The notes under the pieces were generated by a model that ran no database searches, was not told where the DNA came from, and saw only the letters and a program-made list of their open reading frames with translations. A DNA stretch of 32,304 bases from contig JAKELU010000003.1 of NCBI GenBank assembly GCA_022760735.1, forward strand, positions 94,719 through 127,022. The letters run 5' to 3'. The position numbers and the translations under genes are program-made. Every line of letters starts with the position of its first letter. Position 1 is the stretch's first letter. Below are positions 1 to 8,283 of the stretch, piece by piece. This DNA is from Firmicutes bacterium FC7. GTDB taxonomy: Bacteria > Bacillota > Clostridia > Tissierellales > Tissierellaceae.

Positions 1-1
1 T

Positions 2-685
2 TTCGAATATACAGTTAGACCAGGAGACACATTGTTCTCAATAGCTCAAAGATATAATACAACTGTTAAAGAGATATTGGCATTAAATCCAGGCTTGGAT
101 CCAAATAATTTAAGAGTAGGTCAAGTAATTTGTATACCAGAAGGTACAACACCACCTCCCTGTGATGGCTCCTACTATGTGGTAAGACCTGGAGATACTC
201 TCTATTCAATAGCTAATATGTATAATACTACAGTAGCTAAATTGATGGCTGCAAATCCAGGAGTTGATCCAAATAATCTAAGAGTGGGAATGATGCTTTG
301 TATTCCCAGGGGCGAAGAGCCCATGCCAACATGTCCAGGCGGAGCAATATATGTGGTAAAGGCTAAAGACACATTAAGTTCTATCTTGCTAAGATTTAAT
401 ATTTCAGTAATGGATTTAATGGAAGGTAATCCTGATATAGATATAGATAAAATAAAAGTAGGCCAGGAGCTATGTATACTACCTCACAGAGATAGAGGCT
501 GTCCTTGCCCAAAGGGAACAAAATCCTATATAATCTTACCAGAAGATATTCCTAGTGGAGATAAACCTGTAGTAGTAAATCTGGCTGAAAAATTTAATGT
601 TTCAACATCTACTCTACTAAAAGCTAATCCAAATATGGCACCACAGGATTTCGTTGAAGGTATAAGAATCTGTGTTCCAAAGTAA
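2..685 (+). CDS. LysM-repeat cell-wall-binding protein (5' end outside the window)
   Basis: The reading frame is open to the window edge and already reads YTVRPGDTLFSIAQRYN, the middle of a LysM repeat, so the gene starts upstream. The TTG at 32 is not the real start. Of the 227 visible residues, four LysM-like units lie at about 3-46, 58-102, 116-160 and 175-226. The first two are near identical (RPGDTLxSIA, NPGxDPNNLRVG, CIP). The third is diverged and the fourth is degenerate, with a short insertion. LysM domains bind the GlcNAc-containing glycan of peptidoglycan or chitin, so this is probably an exported wall- or spore-associated protein. No catalytic domain is visible, but one could lie upstream. 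A strong terminator follows directly. Confidence 0.9.
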   Translation, partial: FEYTVRPGDTLFSIAQRYNTTVKEILALNPGLDPNNLRVGQVICIPEGTTPPPCDGSYYVVRPGDTLYSIANMYNTTVAKLMAANPGVDPNNLRVGMMLCIPRGEEPMPTCPGGAIYVVKAKDTLSSILLRFNISVMDLMEGNPDIDIDKIKVGQELCILPHRDRGCPCPKGTKSYIILPEDIPSGDKPVVVNLAEKFNVSTSTLLKANPNMAPQDFVEGIRICVPK

Positions 686-688
686 TTT

Positions 689-721
689 AATAGCCCCCAT
701 CTGGGGGCTATTTAGTTTTTT
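689..721 (+). terminator. Rho-independent terminator of the LysM gene
   Basis: A perfect 10-bp stem (AATAGCCCCC / GGGGGCTATT) with an ATCT loop is followed by a T-rich run. It starts three bases after the stop codon. Confidence 0.93.
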
Positions 722-749
722 GTAAATTTATTGTAAATAGTTTGTAAAT
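720..749 (+). promoter_or_regulatory. three TTGTAAAT direct repeats at 11-bp spacing
   Basis: TTGTAAAT occurs at 720-727, 731-738 and 742-749, a period of exactly 11 bp. Read on the other strand this is TTTACA-N5-TTTACA-N5-TTTACA. Direct repeats of TT(A/T/C)ACA-type hexamers with 11-bp phasing are the hallmark of PhoP/OmpR-family response-regulator sites. The third copy overlaps the proposed -35 box of the downstream lipoprotein gene. The repeats are seen directly. Their assignment to a regulator is inference. Confidence 0.5.
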
Positions 750-770
750 ACTTGATTATTTTAGTATGCT
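742..770 (+). promoter_or_regulatory. putative promoter of the 834 lipoprotein gene
   Basis: A TTGTAA -35 box at 742-747 and a TATGCT -10 box at 765-770 are separated by 17 bp, about 64 bp upstream of the start codon. The -10 box is imperfect. The position just after the upstream terminator supports it. Confidence 0.4.
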
Positions 771-833
771 AAGCTTAGGGTATAAAAATAATAAATAATG
801 CAATCCCAAATGAAAAGAAGGAAGTGAATATTT

Positions 834-1790
834 ATGAAAAAAAGTATTTTAATAACATTGCTCATATTAATATTGGCCTTATCATTAACTGCATGTAAAA
901 AAGACATTGAAGAACCAACTGAACCAGTTACATCAGGCCCTGTGGTAGAAGAGTCTGTAGAAGAAGCAGATAAAGATGAAAAAGAAATGATTATGAATGA
1001 ATTTAATGCTTTAATAGAAATGAAGAAAGATCCGGAAGAAGTCATATCTTATATCAATGACAATATTAAGAAACTAAGCACATTAGAAGCAGATAGAATG
1101 GTTGATGATTTAGAAATATTATTGGAAAAAAATATTGAGGATTTAACTAACTTAATATTTGCTACAGATAAGGACAATGAACTTATGGCTATAGCTGGGG
1201 CTGAAGTGTTTTTCCCTGAGGAAAAAATAAGTGAAATTAAGAATGAGGAATTGAAAAAAGAAATCCAAAAAGCATTTAATAATATGTACAAGCTTATAAA
1301 TTTAGAAGGTGAATTTTATCCAATAGTAGATTATTCAAAACTATTAGATTACAATAAAAATATTTCTGAAGAATGGAAGGAGTATTTGGAAATTAGGGCT
1401 ATGGATTCTGAAAAGAGACCATTCTCAGATGGTGCAATAAACATTAGCTTTGAAGAATTAGCGGAGAGAATATTAAAGACTGAAAGACATCTAAACACTT
1501 ATATTGAAGGACCTAGACAGGATGTATTATTAAATCTTTATAAAAACAAATTATCTGCTTATATGAAAGGCTTACCAAATACGCCAATAGTTAATAATAA
1601 CAAGTTGTTGGACGAGGTATTAGAAAGCTATGAAAAAATTTCAACTAATGAAGGATATATAACTGCTCATACAATATATCAATACTTGCAAGCAATTAAA
1701 GCTAATAAATTAATAGTTAATAATTCGGTTTTATCAAAGGCTGATGAGTTGATTACCGAAGCTGTAAGGATGCTAACAGAATATAAATAA
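834..1790 (+). CDS. lipoprotein of unknown function
   Basis: This 318-residue protein begins with a lipoprotein signal: a K-K n-region, a Leu/Ile-rich core and a lipobox LTAC with Cys21 as the predicted lipidated residue. It would therefore sit on the outer face of the membrane. The start has a GAAGGAAG ribosome binding site. The mature part has an acidic linker (about 24-52) and then an all-helical, Lys/Glu-rich body with no recognisable catalytic motif or repeat. I cannot assign a family. It is a single-gene unit bounded by terminators at 689-721 and 1817-1866, and its promoter carries the 11-bp-phased repeats, which hints at control by a two-component system. Confidence 0.8.
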   Translation: MKKSILITLLILILALSLTACKKDIEEPTEPVTSGPVVEESVEEADKDEKEMIMNEFNALIEMKKDPEEVISYINDNIKKLSTLEADRMVDDLEILLEKNIEDLTNLIFATDKDNELMAIAGAEVFFPEEKISEIKNEELKKEIQKAFNNMYKLINLEGEFYPIVDYSKLLDYNKNISEEWKEYLEIRAMDSEKRPFSDGAINISFEELAERILKTERHLNTYIEGPRQDVLLNLYKNKLSAYMKGLPNTPIVNNNKLLDEVLESYEKISTNEGYITAHTIYQYLQAIKANKLIVNNSVLSKADELITEAVRMLTEYK

Positions 1791-1816
1791 AATATCCAAT
1801 AGTGATGTCAAATGGG

Positions 1817-1866
1817 GCTGTCGCGTAGCATATAAATAAATGCTAGTGGGACAGCTTCATTTTTTC
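1817..1866 (+). terminator. terminator (GCTGTCGC family, copy 1)
   Basis: GCTGTCGCGTAGCA pairs imperfectly with TGCTAGTGGGACAGC around an A/T-rich loop and is followed by TTCATTTTTT. It closes the lipoprotein gene. Its stem sequence is shared with the terminators at 8167 and 12036. Confidence 0.8.
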
Positions 1867-1916
1867 CTTTAAATCTTATATATAATTAATGTATAATACC
1901 CTAGGGAGGCGATATA

Positions 1917-2882
1917 ATGAAAAAAACAGTATATTTACTAGTATTTTTATTAATTTTATCTTTCCTAGGAGGTTGTAGCCCAAAGGAAAAAGTACAAACC
2001 AATATCAGAGTTGCATCACTTAAAGGACCAACATCTATAGGTCTTGTAAAGCTGATGGAAGACAGCAAAGAAGGAAAATCACAAAATCAGTATGAATTCA
2101 ATATTTACGCAACTGCAGATGAGATAGTTGCAAAGCTTGGTAAAGGAGAGTTGGATATAGCTACAATTCCAGCAAATTTGTCAGCAGTACTATACAATAA
2201 GCTGGAGGGAAATATTTCTGTAGCAGGGATAAATACCCTAAGTGTATTATATATTGTTGAAAATGGAGAAAGCTTAAGCTCCTTGGAAGATTTAAAGGGG
2301 AAAACCATATATTCAACAGGAAAGGGAACAACTCCTGAATATGTTCTTAACTATATACTTAAGGAAAATGGAATTGATCCTATAACTGATGTAAATATTG
2401 AATATAAGTCTGAGGCAACAGAGGTGGCCACACTTCTTGCTAGTGAGGATAATGTGGTGGCATTTTTACCACAGCCATTTATAACAGCTTCACAAATGAA
2501 GAATGATAGAATTAGAGTAGCGTTTAGTATCGAGGAAGAATGGCAGAAATTAAATGAAAACAAATCACAGGTAACAGGAGTAGTTGTTGTTACAAAAGAA
2601 TTCCTAGAAAATAACAAAGATTCCTTCAATACATTCCTAGAAGAGTATAAAAAATCCGTTGAGTTTGTAAATTCCAATGTTGGAGAGGCGGCCAAATTAG
2701 TAGGAGGTCTTGATATTATTCCTGAAGCTGTAGCAGTGAAGGCTATACCATTATGTAATGTGGTGTTTATAACAGGTGATGAAATGGAAGAAAAGCTAAG
2801 TAGTTATTTAAAAGTTTTATATATTTCTGATCCAAAGAGTGTGGGAGGTAAATTGCCTGATGAGGAGTTTTACTTCAAATAA
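1917..2882 (+). CDS. ABC transporter substrate-binding lipoprotein, NitT/TauT (NMT1-like) class
   Basis: This is the extracellular receptor of a three-gene ABC importer. The 321-residue protein has a signal peptide and lipobox ending LGGC (Cys20), so it is tethered to the membrane. The body reads as a type II periplasmic-binding fold: an N-terminal lobe with VASLKGPTSIGLVKLMED, then the TIPANLSAVLYNK segment, a crossover near LKGKTIYSTGKGTTPEYVL (about 125-143), and a FLPQPFITASQM motif typical of NMT1/SsuA-like receptors. The start has a GGGAGG ribosome binding site, and a TATAAT box lies at 1892-1897 with no good -35. It overlaps the permease gene by 23 nt. The substrate is unknown; sulfonates, pyrimidine precursors or other small anions are all used by relatives. 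No TPP or other riboswitch is visible upstream. Confidence 0.88.
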   Translation: MKKTVYLLVFLLILSFLGGCSPKEKVQTNIRVASLKGPTSIGLVKLMEDSKEGKSQNQYEFNIYATADEIVAKLGKGELDIATIPANLSAVLYNKLEGNISVAGINTLSVLYIVENGESLSSLEDLKGKTIYSTGKGTTPEYVLNYILKENGIDPITDVNIEYKSEATEVATLLASEDNVVAFLPQPFITASQMKNDRIRVAFSIEEEWQKLNENKSQVTGVVVVTKEFLENNKDSFNTFLEEYKKSVEFVNSNVGEAAKLVGGLDIIPEAVAVKAIPLCNVVFITGDEMEEKLSSYLKVLYISDPKSVGGKLPDEEFYFK

Positions 2883-3606
2883 GAGGGGATTTATTAAAAA
2901 AATCTATTCTTTTATATTTTGGATAGTTATTTGGCACATATTTAGTATTTTTGTGAACAATGGGTTATTGTTACCTTCACCACTTGATGTGCTTAAATCC
3001 TTAGTAAACCTCTTGAAAACTAAAGATATATATGTAGTAGTTGGAAATACATTTTGTAGAATAACCTTAGGATTCCTTCTTGGCTCTATCTTTGGGGTTA
3101 TATCAGCTATTTTTTCATATAGGTTTATTATTTTTAGAGATTTAATTGCTCCTCTTATTTCCTCAATTAAGGCTACTCCCGTTGCGTCTATTATAATACT
3201 AGCTTTAGTATGGATAAGCTCCTATAACCTTTCAGTTTTTGTAGTTTTTTTAATGGTCCTTCCTGCTATTTATACTAATATTTTAAAGGGATTAGATAGT
3301 ACGGATAAAAAGATGCTTGAAATGGCTAAGGTTTTTAGAGTAAAAGGATACAAGCTAATAAGATATATCTATATCCCTTCAATTAAGCCATATTTAATTG
3401 CTGCATCTAGCTTAGGACTGGGATTGAGTTGGAAAGCAGGGGTTGCTGCTGAAGTGATTGGTCTACCATCTAGAACTATGGGTGAATCCCTTTATCTATC
3501 AAAGATATACCTAAATACTTCAGAGCTATTTGCTTGGACAGTGCTTATTGTAATGATTAGCTTTATCTTTGAAAAACTATTTATTTATATATTGAATAAA
3601 ATCTAG
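2860..3606 (+). CDS. ABC transporter permease, NitT/TauT (SsuC-like) class
   Basis: This 248-residue membrane protein forms the channel of the importer. About six hydrophobic segments are visible. The cytoplasmic coupling (EAA-type) loop reads LEMAKVFRVKGYKLIRYIYI-PSIKPYL at about 147-174. I place the start at the ATG at 2860, which has GGGAGG about 12 nt upstream, rather than at the GTG at 2839, which would add seven residues with no signal. The start lies inside the receptor gene (23-nt overlap), so translational coupling is likely. The ATPase gene follows after 8 nt. Confidence 0.87.
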   Translation: MRSFTSNKRGFIKKIYSFIFWIVIWHIFSIFVNNGLLLPSPLDVLKSLVNLLKTKDIYVVVGNTFCRITLGFLLGSIFGVISAIFSYRFIIFRDLIAPLISSIKATPVASIIILALVWISSYNLSVFVVFLMVLPAIYTNILKGLDSTDKKMLEMAKVFRVKGYKLIRYIYIPSIKPYLIAASSLGLGLSWKAGVAAEVIGLPSRTMGESLYLSKIYLNTSELFAWTVLIVMISFIFEKLFIYILNKI

Positions 3607-3614
3607 GTGATTAT

Positions 3615-4187
3615 ATGGATATTGAGATAAGAAATATAAGTAAGGCATATGATGGGGTGCAGGTATTTAGAGATTTTTCTGCTACAATAAAAGCAAATCA
3701 AATTACATGCATTATGGGGGAGTCAGGAATTGGGAAAACAACTTTAATAAATATGATTATAGGTTTAGAAAAACCTGATAGTGGAAAAATTCTTGGATTA
3801 AATCAAAGAAAAATTGGAGTTGTATTTCAAGAAGATAGACTTTGTGAAGAATTTAACTGTGTTCAAAACTTGCAGCTTGTATGTGACAGAGGTATAAATG
3901 ATAACCAATTAACAAACTTACTTCGTGATCTTAGATTAGATGGGGTTGAATATAAAAAGGTTTCTTCCTTAAGTGGTGGTATGAAGAGAAGGTTGGCCAT
4001 TGGAAGGGCGTTAATTAATAATCCGGATATAATTGTTATGGATGAGCCATTTAAAGGCTTAGATAAGGATTTGCATACTAAGGTAATTGAATTGGTTAAG
4101 AAAAAGTCCAAGGATAAAACTTTAATTGTAGTTACTCATAGTATGGAAGAGGCTAGATTATTGAATGCCGATATCATTGTTTTATAA
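3615..4187 (+). CDS. ABC transporter ATP-binding protein, NitT/TauT class, short form
   Basis: This is the energising ATPase of the importer. At 190 residues it has every core motif: Walker A GESGIGKT (35-42), Q-loop Gln72, signature LSGGM (119-123), Walker B IIVMDEP (139-145) and the H-loop His175. It stops right after the H-loop region (NADIIVL), so it lacks the C-terminal 40-60 residues found in most SsuB/TauB-like ATPases. The open frame ends at a normal stop and no continuing homologous frame is obvious, so this looks like a natural short form. The start is an ATG with an AGGTGAT site 8 nt after the permease stop. Confidence 0.88.
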   Translation: MDIEIRNISKAYDGVQVFRDFSATIKANQITCIMGESGIGKTTLINMIIGLEKPDSGKILGLNQRKIGVVFQEDRLCEEFNCVQNLQLVCDRGINDNQLTNLLRDLRLDGVEYKKVSSLSGGMKRRLAIGRALINNPDIIVMDEPFKGLDKDLHTKVIELVKKKSKDKTLIVVTHSMEEARLLNADIIVL

Positions 4188-4195
4188 AATTACTA

Positions 4196-4224
4196 TTGTA
4201 ATTTATTCGAATAAATGTTATATT
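4196..4224 (+). promoter_or_regulatory. predicted promoter of the hyd operon
   Basis: A TTGTAA -35 (4196-4201), a 17-bp spacer and a TATATT -10 (4219-4224) with an upstream TG (extended -10) lie about 120 bp before hydC. This is the best sigma-A-like match in the gap. Transcription would begin near 4231. Confidence 0.55.
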
Positions 4225-4232
4225 ATTAACGA
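4215..4232 (+). promoter_or_regulatory. possible second, weaker Rex half-match over the -10 box
   Basis: ATGTTAT-ATTA-TTAACGA matches the Rex consensus TTGTTAA-N4-TTAACAA at 11 of 14 defined positions. It overlaps the proposed -10 box and start point, where repressor binding would block initiation. In such AT-rich DNA a chance match is quite possible. Confidence 0.3.
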
Positions 4233-4275
4233 TTAAATTTATATATTTCTGCAACAAAACTTTTTTTACTATTAA

Positions 4276-4293
4276 TTGTTAATAAGGTAACAA
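4276..4293 (+). promoter_or_regulatory. Rex (redox-sensing repressor) operator
   Basis: TTGTTAA-TAAG-GTAACAA matches the Firmicute Rex consensus TTGTTAA-N4-TTAACAA at 13 of 14 defined positions and is flanked by a further A/T pair, giving an almost perfect palindrome. It lies 52 bp upstream of the hydC start. Rex represses NADH-reoxidation genes when NAD+ is high, and hydrogenase operons are known Rex targets in clostridia and Thermotogales. No rex gene lies in this window. Confidence 0.7.
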
Positions 4294-4345
4294 TATCTAT
4301 TAGTACCTCACTTTAATAAATCATTTACTCTAAGGGGGTTAGCTT

Positions 4346-4831
4346 ATGGAATTTAAGTTTGATAAAGAAAAAATAGAAGAGTTTAAAAAGGTTATCCAAG
4401 ATCTTAAGAACAAAAAAGGTGCTCTAATGCCAGTGCTTCAGAAGGTACAAGAAATATTCGGATATCTTCCTACTGAAATGTTGCAGTTAACATCAGAAGA
4501 ATTAAATATTCCGCTTTCAGAAATCTATGGAGTAGCCACATTTTATTCTCAATTTTCCTTTATACCTAAAGGAGAATATGTTGTAAGTGTCTGTCTAGGA
4601 ACTGCGTGTTATGTTAAGGGAGGTCAAGAAATACTTGAGGAGTTTGAGAAGCAATTAGGAATAAAAGCAGGTTATACAACTCAGGATATGAAATTCTCCA
4701 TCTGTTCGACTAGATGCATTGGTGATTGCAGTATGGCTCCTGTAGTTACAGTTAATAATGATGTTTATCCTAGACTAAAAAAAGAGCAGGTTAAAGATAT
4801 TATTCTTAAGTATGGTGGTGAAGTCAAATGA
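4346..4831 (+). CDS. hydC: NAD-dependent [FeFe] hydrogenase subunit HydC (NuoE-like [2Fe-2S])
   Basis: This 161-residue protein is the small thioredoxin-like [2Fe-2S] subunit of the trimeric hydrogenase and corresponds to complex I NuoE. The N-terminal helical part (to about 75) includes the family phrase [11 protein letters not shown]. The cluster ligands are Cys83 and Cys88 (CLGTAC), and Cys124 and Cys128 (RCIGDC). It relays electrons next to the flavin subunit HydB. It is the first gene of hydC-hydB-hydA, starts with an AAGGGGG ribosome binding site, and overlaps hydB by 4 nt (ATGA). A Rex operator lies upstream. Gene names follow the Thermotoga scheme; NuoE-like is the alternative label. 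Confidence 0.93.
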   Translation: MEFKFDKEKIEEFKKVIQDLKNKKGALMPVLQKVQEIFGYLPTEMLQLTSEELNIPLSEIYGVATFYSQFSFIPKGEYVVSVCLGTACYVKGGQEILEEFEKQLGIKAGYTTQDMKFSICSTRCIGDCSMAPVVTVNNDVYPRLKKEQVKDIILKYGGEVK

Positions 4832-6408
4832 TTACAATGGAAATGTTAGAAAATATTAGACGAGAACATAGACCAATACTTGAAAAAAGACTTTTAAAAG
4901 AGGACAAGGTCATCATCAATGGAGATGAGATTGTATTAAAAGGAGATTTTTATAAAAAACAATATAGAATCGCGCTAAAAAACTGCGGAATAATCAATCC
5001 TGCAGATATTAGAGATTACATAGCTATGGATGGATATTTTGCCCTTGCTAAAGTACTAAGAGAAAAAGAGCCTAAGGACGTAATTGAGGATATAAAGGCT
5101 TCAAACTTAAGAGGTAGAGGGGGAGCGGGATTCCCTACCGGTAAGAAATGGGAAGAGTCTTTCAAAAGGGAATCTGATAAGAAATACTTCATTTGTAATG
5201 CAGATGAAGGAGATCCTGGTGCATTTATGGATAGATCCATCCTTGAAAATGACCCTCATTCAGTACTTGAAGGAATGGCTATAGGTGGATATGCAGTTGG
5301 TGCTGATCAAGGATTTATATATGTTAGAGCGGAGTACCCAACTGCTGTTAAATCATTACAAAAAGCAATAGAACAAGCTAGAGAATACGGGCTTTTAGGT
5401 GAAAACATACTTGGAACAGGCTTTAATTTTGATATAGAGCTGAGACTAGGTTCTGGAGCGTTTGTTTGTGGTGAAGGTACTGCACTAATGGAATCAATTG
5501 AAGGCAAGAGGGGCATGCCAAGAAAGAAGCCACCAAGAACTTCACACGTTGGATTATGGCAAAAACCTACGATTTTAAACAATGTAGAAACCTTAGCCAA
5601 TGTTCCAGTTATTATGAACAAAGGTGTTGATTGGTTTAGAAGTATTGGGACAGAGAAATCTCCTGGAACAAAGGTATTTGCACTTGTAGGTAAAGTAGTA
5701 AATGCTGGTCTGGTTGAAGTGCCTATGGGTACATCCCTTAGAGAAATAATCTATGATATAGGTGGAGGAGTACAGGATGGAAAGGATTTAAAGGCTGTTC
5801 AGACAGGAGGTCCATCAGGAGGATGTATTCCAGCATCACTTATTGATACACCTGTAGATTTTGAGTCTCTTGATAAAATTGGCTCTATTATGGGTTCAGG
5901 TGGAATGGTAGTTATGGATGAGAATACTTGTATGGTTGATATAGCAAGATTCTTCTTGGAATTTACTATAGATGAATCCTGTGGTAAATGTACACCATGC
6001 AGAATAGGAAATAAAAGAATGTTTGAGATTTTAACTAGAATGACAAACGGTACTGCAGAAGAAAGAGAGCTTTCAGAATTAAAAGAGTTGGCTGAAATAA
6101 TTGAAGATACATCTCTTTGTGGACTAGGTCAAACATCACCTAACCCTGTACTATCTACTTTGAAATATTTTTATGATGAATATGAAGCTCATGTAATGGA
6201 CAGAATATGCCCTTCTGGTGTATGTAAGTCTTTACTTAAATACAATATAACAGATGACTGCATAGGATGTAGGAAATGTGCAAAAGTATGTCCAGTTTCA
6301 TGTATAAGTGGAAAGCTTAAGGAAATTCATGTTATTGATCAGGATAAATGCATTAAATGTGGTGCGTGCCATGAAGCATGTCCAAAAGATGCAATTAAAA
6401 TAGGTTAG
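4828..6408 (+). CDS. hydB: NAD-dependent [FeFe] hydrogenase flavoprotein subunit HydB (NuoF-like)
   Basis: This 526-residue subunit binds FMN and NAD(H). The glycine-rich FMN/NADH loop [14 protein letters not shown] is at 95-108, and [13 protein letters not shown] at 124-136 is the classic NuoF signature. A [4Fe-4S] site is formed by Cys385, Cys388, Cys391 and Cys431. The C-terminus adds two ferredoxin-type [4Fe-4S] clusters (Cys478/481/484/488 and Cys508/511/514/518). An H-x5-CPSGVC motif (His455, Cys461, Cys466) precedes them. Thermotoga-type HydB is longer and has an N-terminal thioredoxin-like [2Fe-2S] domain. Here the first 80 residues contain no such cysteine set, so that domain is absent. 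The start is the ATG overlapping the hydC stop. In the bifurcating model this is where NADH and ferredoxin electrons meet. Confidence 0.94.
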   Translation: MITMEMLENIRREHRPILEKRLLKEDKVIINGDEIVLKGDFYKKQYRIALKNCGIINPADIRDYIAMDGYFALAKVLREKEPKDVIEDIKASNLRGRGGAGFPTGKKWEESFKRESDKKYFICNADEGDPGAFMDRSILENDPHSVLEGMAIGGYAVGADQGFIYVRAEYPTAVKSLQKAIEQAREYGLLGENILGTGFNFDIELRLGSGAFVCGEGTALMESIEGKRGMPRKKPPRTSHVGLWQKPTILNNVETLANVPVIMNKGVDWFRSIGTEKSPGTKVFALVGKVVNAGLVEVPMGTSLREIIYDIGGGVQDGKDLKAVQTGGPSGGCIPASLIDTPVDFESLDKIGSIMGSGGMVVMDENTCMVDIARFFLEFTIDESCGKCTPCRIGNKRMFEILTRMTNGTAEERELSELKELAEIIEDTSLCGLGQTSPNPVLSTLKYFYDEYEAHVMDRICPSGVCKSLLKYNITDDCIGCRKCAKVCPVSCISGKLKEIHVIDQDKCIKCGACHEACPKDAIKIG

Positions 6409-6418
6409 GGGTGAGAAA

Positions 6419-8152
6419 ATGATTAATTTAAAGATAAATGGTAGAGACGTAACAGTTCCTGAAGGAACAACAATACTTGAGGCAGCTAAAAAGCTTAATA
6501 TAAAAATACCTACTCTTTGTCATCTTGATTTACATAATATAAAATTTGTAAATCAGTCTTCTTCATGTCGTATATGTGTTGTTGAGGTAGAAGGGAAGAA
6601 AAATCTTCAAACAGCATGTTCAACAACTGTAACAGAGGGAATGAACGTAAGAACTGATACAAGAAGGGCTGTAAAGGCTAGAAGAACAATGCTAGAGCTT
6701 TTATTGTCAAACCATCCAAAGGATTGTCTTGTATGTGCAAAGAATCACGATTGTGAACTTCAAAAGCTATCAGCTGATTTAGGAATTAGAGATATACCAT
6801 TTGAAGGAGAAATGAATGATTTTCCTATTGATAAGAGTAGTTTATCAATAATAAGAGATCCTAATAAATGTATTCTTTGTAAAAGATGTGAAACCATGTG
6901 CAATAATGTACAGACGGTTCATGCATTAGCAGAGATTGGCAGAGGATTTGATACTGTTATTGGTACAGCTTTTAACGCACCAATACATGAATCAACATGT
7001 ACATTTTGCGGACAATGTTTAGCTGTATGTCCAACAGGTGCCCTAACTGAGGTTAATAAAATATCTAAAGTTTGGAAGGCAATAAACAGTGACAAAATAG
7101 TAGTAGTACAGACTGCTCCAGCAATTAGAGTTGCCCTTGGAGAAGAATTTGGAATGGAACCTGGAACTCAGGTTACTGGAAAGATGGTGGCAGCCTTAAG
7201 ACTAATGGGCTTTGATAAGGTATTTGATACGGATTTCGCAGCAGACTTAACTATAATGGAAGAAGCCACTGAGCTTATGCATAGGCTTAAACATGGCGGA
7301 AGGCTGCCAATATTGACAAGTTGTTGTCCTGGTTGGGTAAAATTTCTTGAACATAATTACCATGATTTGTTGGACATACCATCATCCTGTAAGTCTCCAC
7401 ATGAAATGTTTGGAACACTAGCTAAAACTTATTTAGCAGAAAAGATGGGATATAAACCAGAAGATATAGTAGTTGTATCTGTAATGCCATGTGTAGCTAA
7501 GAAATATGAAGCAGCTAGACCTGAGCTTGGCCATGGTGGTACAAAAGCCGTAGATTATGTTATAACTACAAGAGAGCTAGCCATTATGATTAAAGAATCA
7601 GGAATTGATTTTGCTAATCTAGATGATGAGGAGTTTGACAATCCTTTGGGAGAATCCTCTGGTGCATCAGTAATATTTGGTGCTACAGGTGGAGTTATTG
7701 AAGCTGCTTTAAGAACAGCTTATGAGCTTATGACAGGAGAAACTCTAGAAAACATAGAATTCCATGGCCTAAGAGGAATGGATGGCATCAAGGAAGCTAG
7801 TGTTACAATAAAAGGAGAAAAAATTAATATAGCTGTATGTCATGGTCTTGGAAATGCTAGAACCATACTTGAAAAAATACGAAAAGGTGAATCAGACTAT
7901 CATGCTATTGAGATTATGGCATGTCCTGGAGGCTGCATAGGTGGCGGAGGGCAACCATATCATCATGGAGATTTTACTATACTTGAAAAGAGAATTAAGG
8001 GTATCTATAGTGAAGATAGGGCAAAGAAAATAAGAAAGTCTCATGAAAATCCAATGATTAAGAAGATTTACGAAGAGTACATTGGAGAGCCTTATGGTGA
8101 GAAGGCCCATGAATTACTTCATACTAGATATATACCTAGAAAAAAGATGTAA
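6419..8152 (+). CDS. hydA: [FeFe] hydrogenase catalytic subunit HydA
   Basis: This 577-residue enzyme reversibly makes H2 from protons. Domains in order: a plant-type [2Fe-2S] domain (Cys34, 50, 53, 67); a His-ligated [4Fe-4S] site (His99, Cys103, 106, 112); two ferredoxin-like [4Fe-4S] clusters (Cys151/154/157/161 and Cys194/197/200/204); and the H-cluster domain. The three H-cluster signatures are intact: TSCCPGW (300-306, Cys302 as proton-path residue, Cys303 as ligand), MPCVAKK (356-362, ligand Cys358) and MACPGGCIGGGGQP (500-513, ligands Cys502 and Cys506). This is the M3-type architecture found in trimeric bifurcating hydrogenases. The ribosome binding site is AGGGGTGA, 10 nt after the hydB stop. 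The maturases HydE, HydF and HydG are not in the window. Confidence 0.96.
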   Translation: MINLKINGRDVTVPEGTTILEAAKKLNIKIPTLCHLDLHNIKFVNQSSSCRICVVEVEGKKNLQTACSTTVTEGMNVRTDTRRAVKARRTMLELLLSNHPKDCLVCAKNHDCELQKLSADLGIRDIPFEGEMNDFPIDKSSLSIIRDPNKCILCKRCETMCNNVQTVHALAEIGRGFDTVIGTAFNAPIHESTCTFCGQCLAVCPTGALTEVNKISKVWKAINSDKIVVVQTAPAIRVALGEEFGMEPGTQVTGKMVAALRLMGFDKVFDTDFAADLTIMEEATELMHRLKHGGRLPILTSCCPGWVKFLEHNYHDLLDIPSSCKSPHEMFGTLAKTYLAEKMGYKPEDIVVVSVMPCVAKKYEAARPELGHGGTKAVDYVITTRELAIMIKESGIDFANLDDEEFDNPLGESSGASVIFGATGGVIEAALRTAYELMTGETLENIEFHGLRGMDGIKEASVTIKGEKINIAVCHGLGNARTILEKIRKGESDYHAIEIMACPGGCIGGGGQPYHHGDFTILEKRIKGIYSEDRAKKIRKSHENPMIKKIYEEYIGEPYGEKAHELLHTRYIPRKKM

Positions 8153-8166
8153 GAAATATGGTGGAA

Positions 8167-8207
8167 AAGCTGTCGCGCTAAATAGACTAGTGCGGCAGTT
8201 TTTTTAT
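8167..8207 (+). terminator. terminator of the hyd operon (GCTGTCGC family, copy 2)
   Basis: CTGTCGCGCTA pairs with TAGTGCGGCAG (two G-T wobbles) around a short loop, followed by a run of seven T. The stem is related to those at 1817 and 12036. Confidence 0.9.
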
Positions 8208-8283
8208 TAATAATTCTATTCCAAAATTTAATTAAATTGCAGATTTTAGGGTATTATATCGATAGTAAGATTGGAGGGATAGT

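Noticed and set aside
32-34. TTG at 32 as the start of the LysM protein
   Set aside because: The frame stays open to the window edge and the preceding residues complete a LysM repeat, so the gene is cut by the window.
1867-1916. Riboswitch (for example TPP) before the NMT1-type importer
   Set aside because: Only about 50 bases lie between the terminator and the start, and no conserved aptamer core is present.
2105-2695. Minus-strand open frames inside the substrate-binding protein gene
   Set aside because: They are antisense to a clear gene, have Ser/Thr/Phe-rich low-complexity translations, and lack ribosome binding sites.
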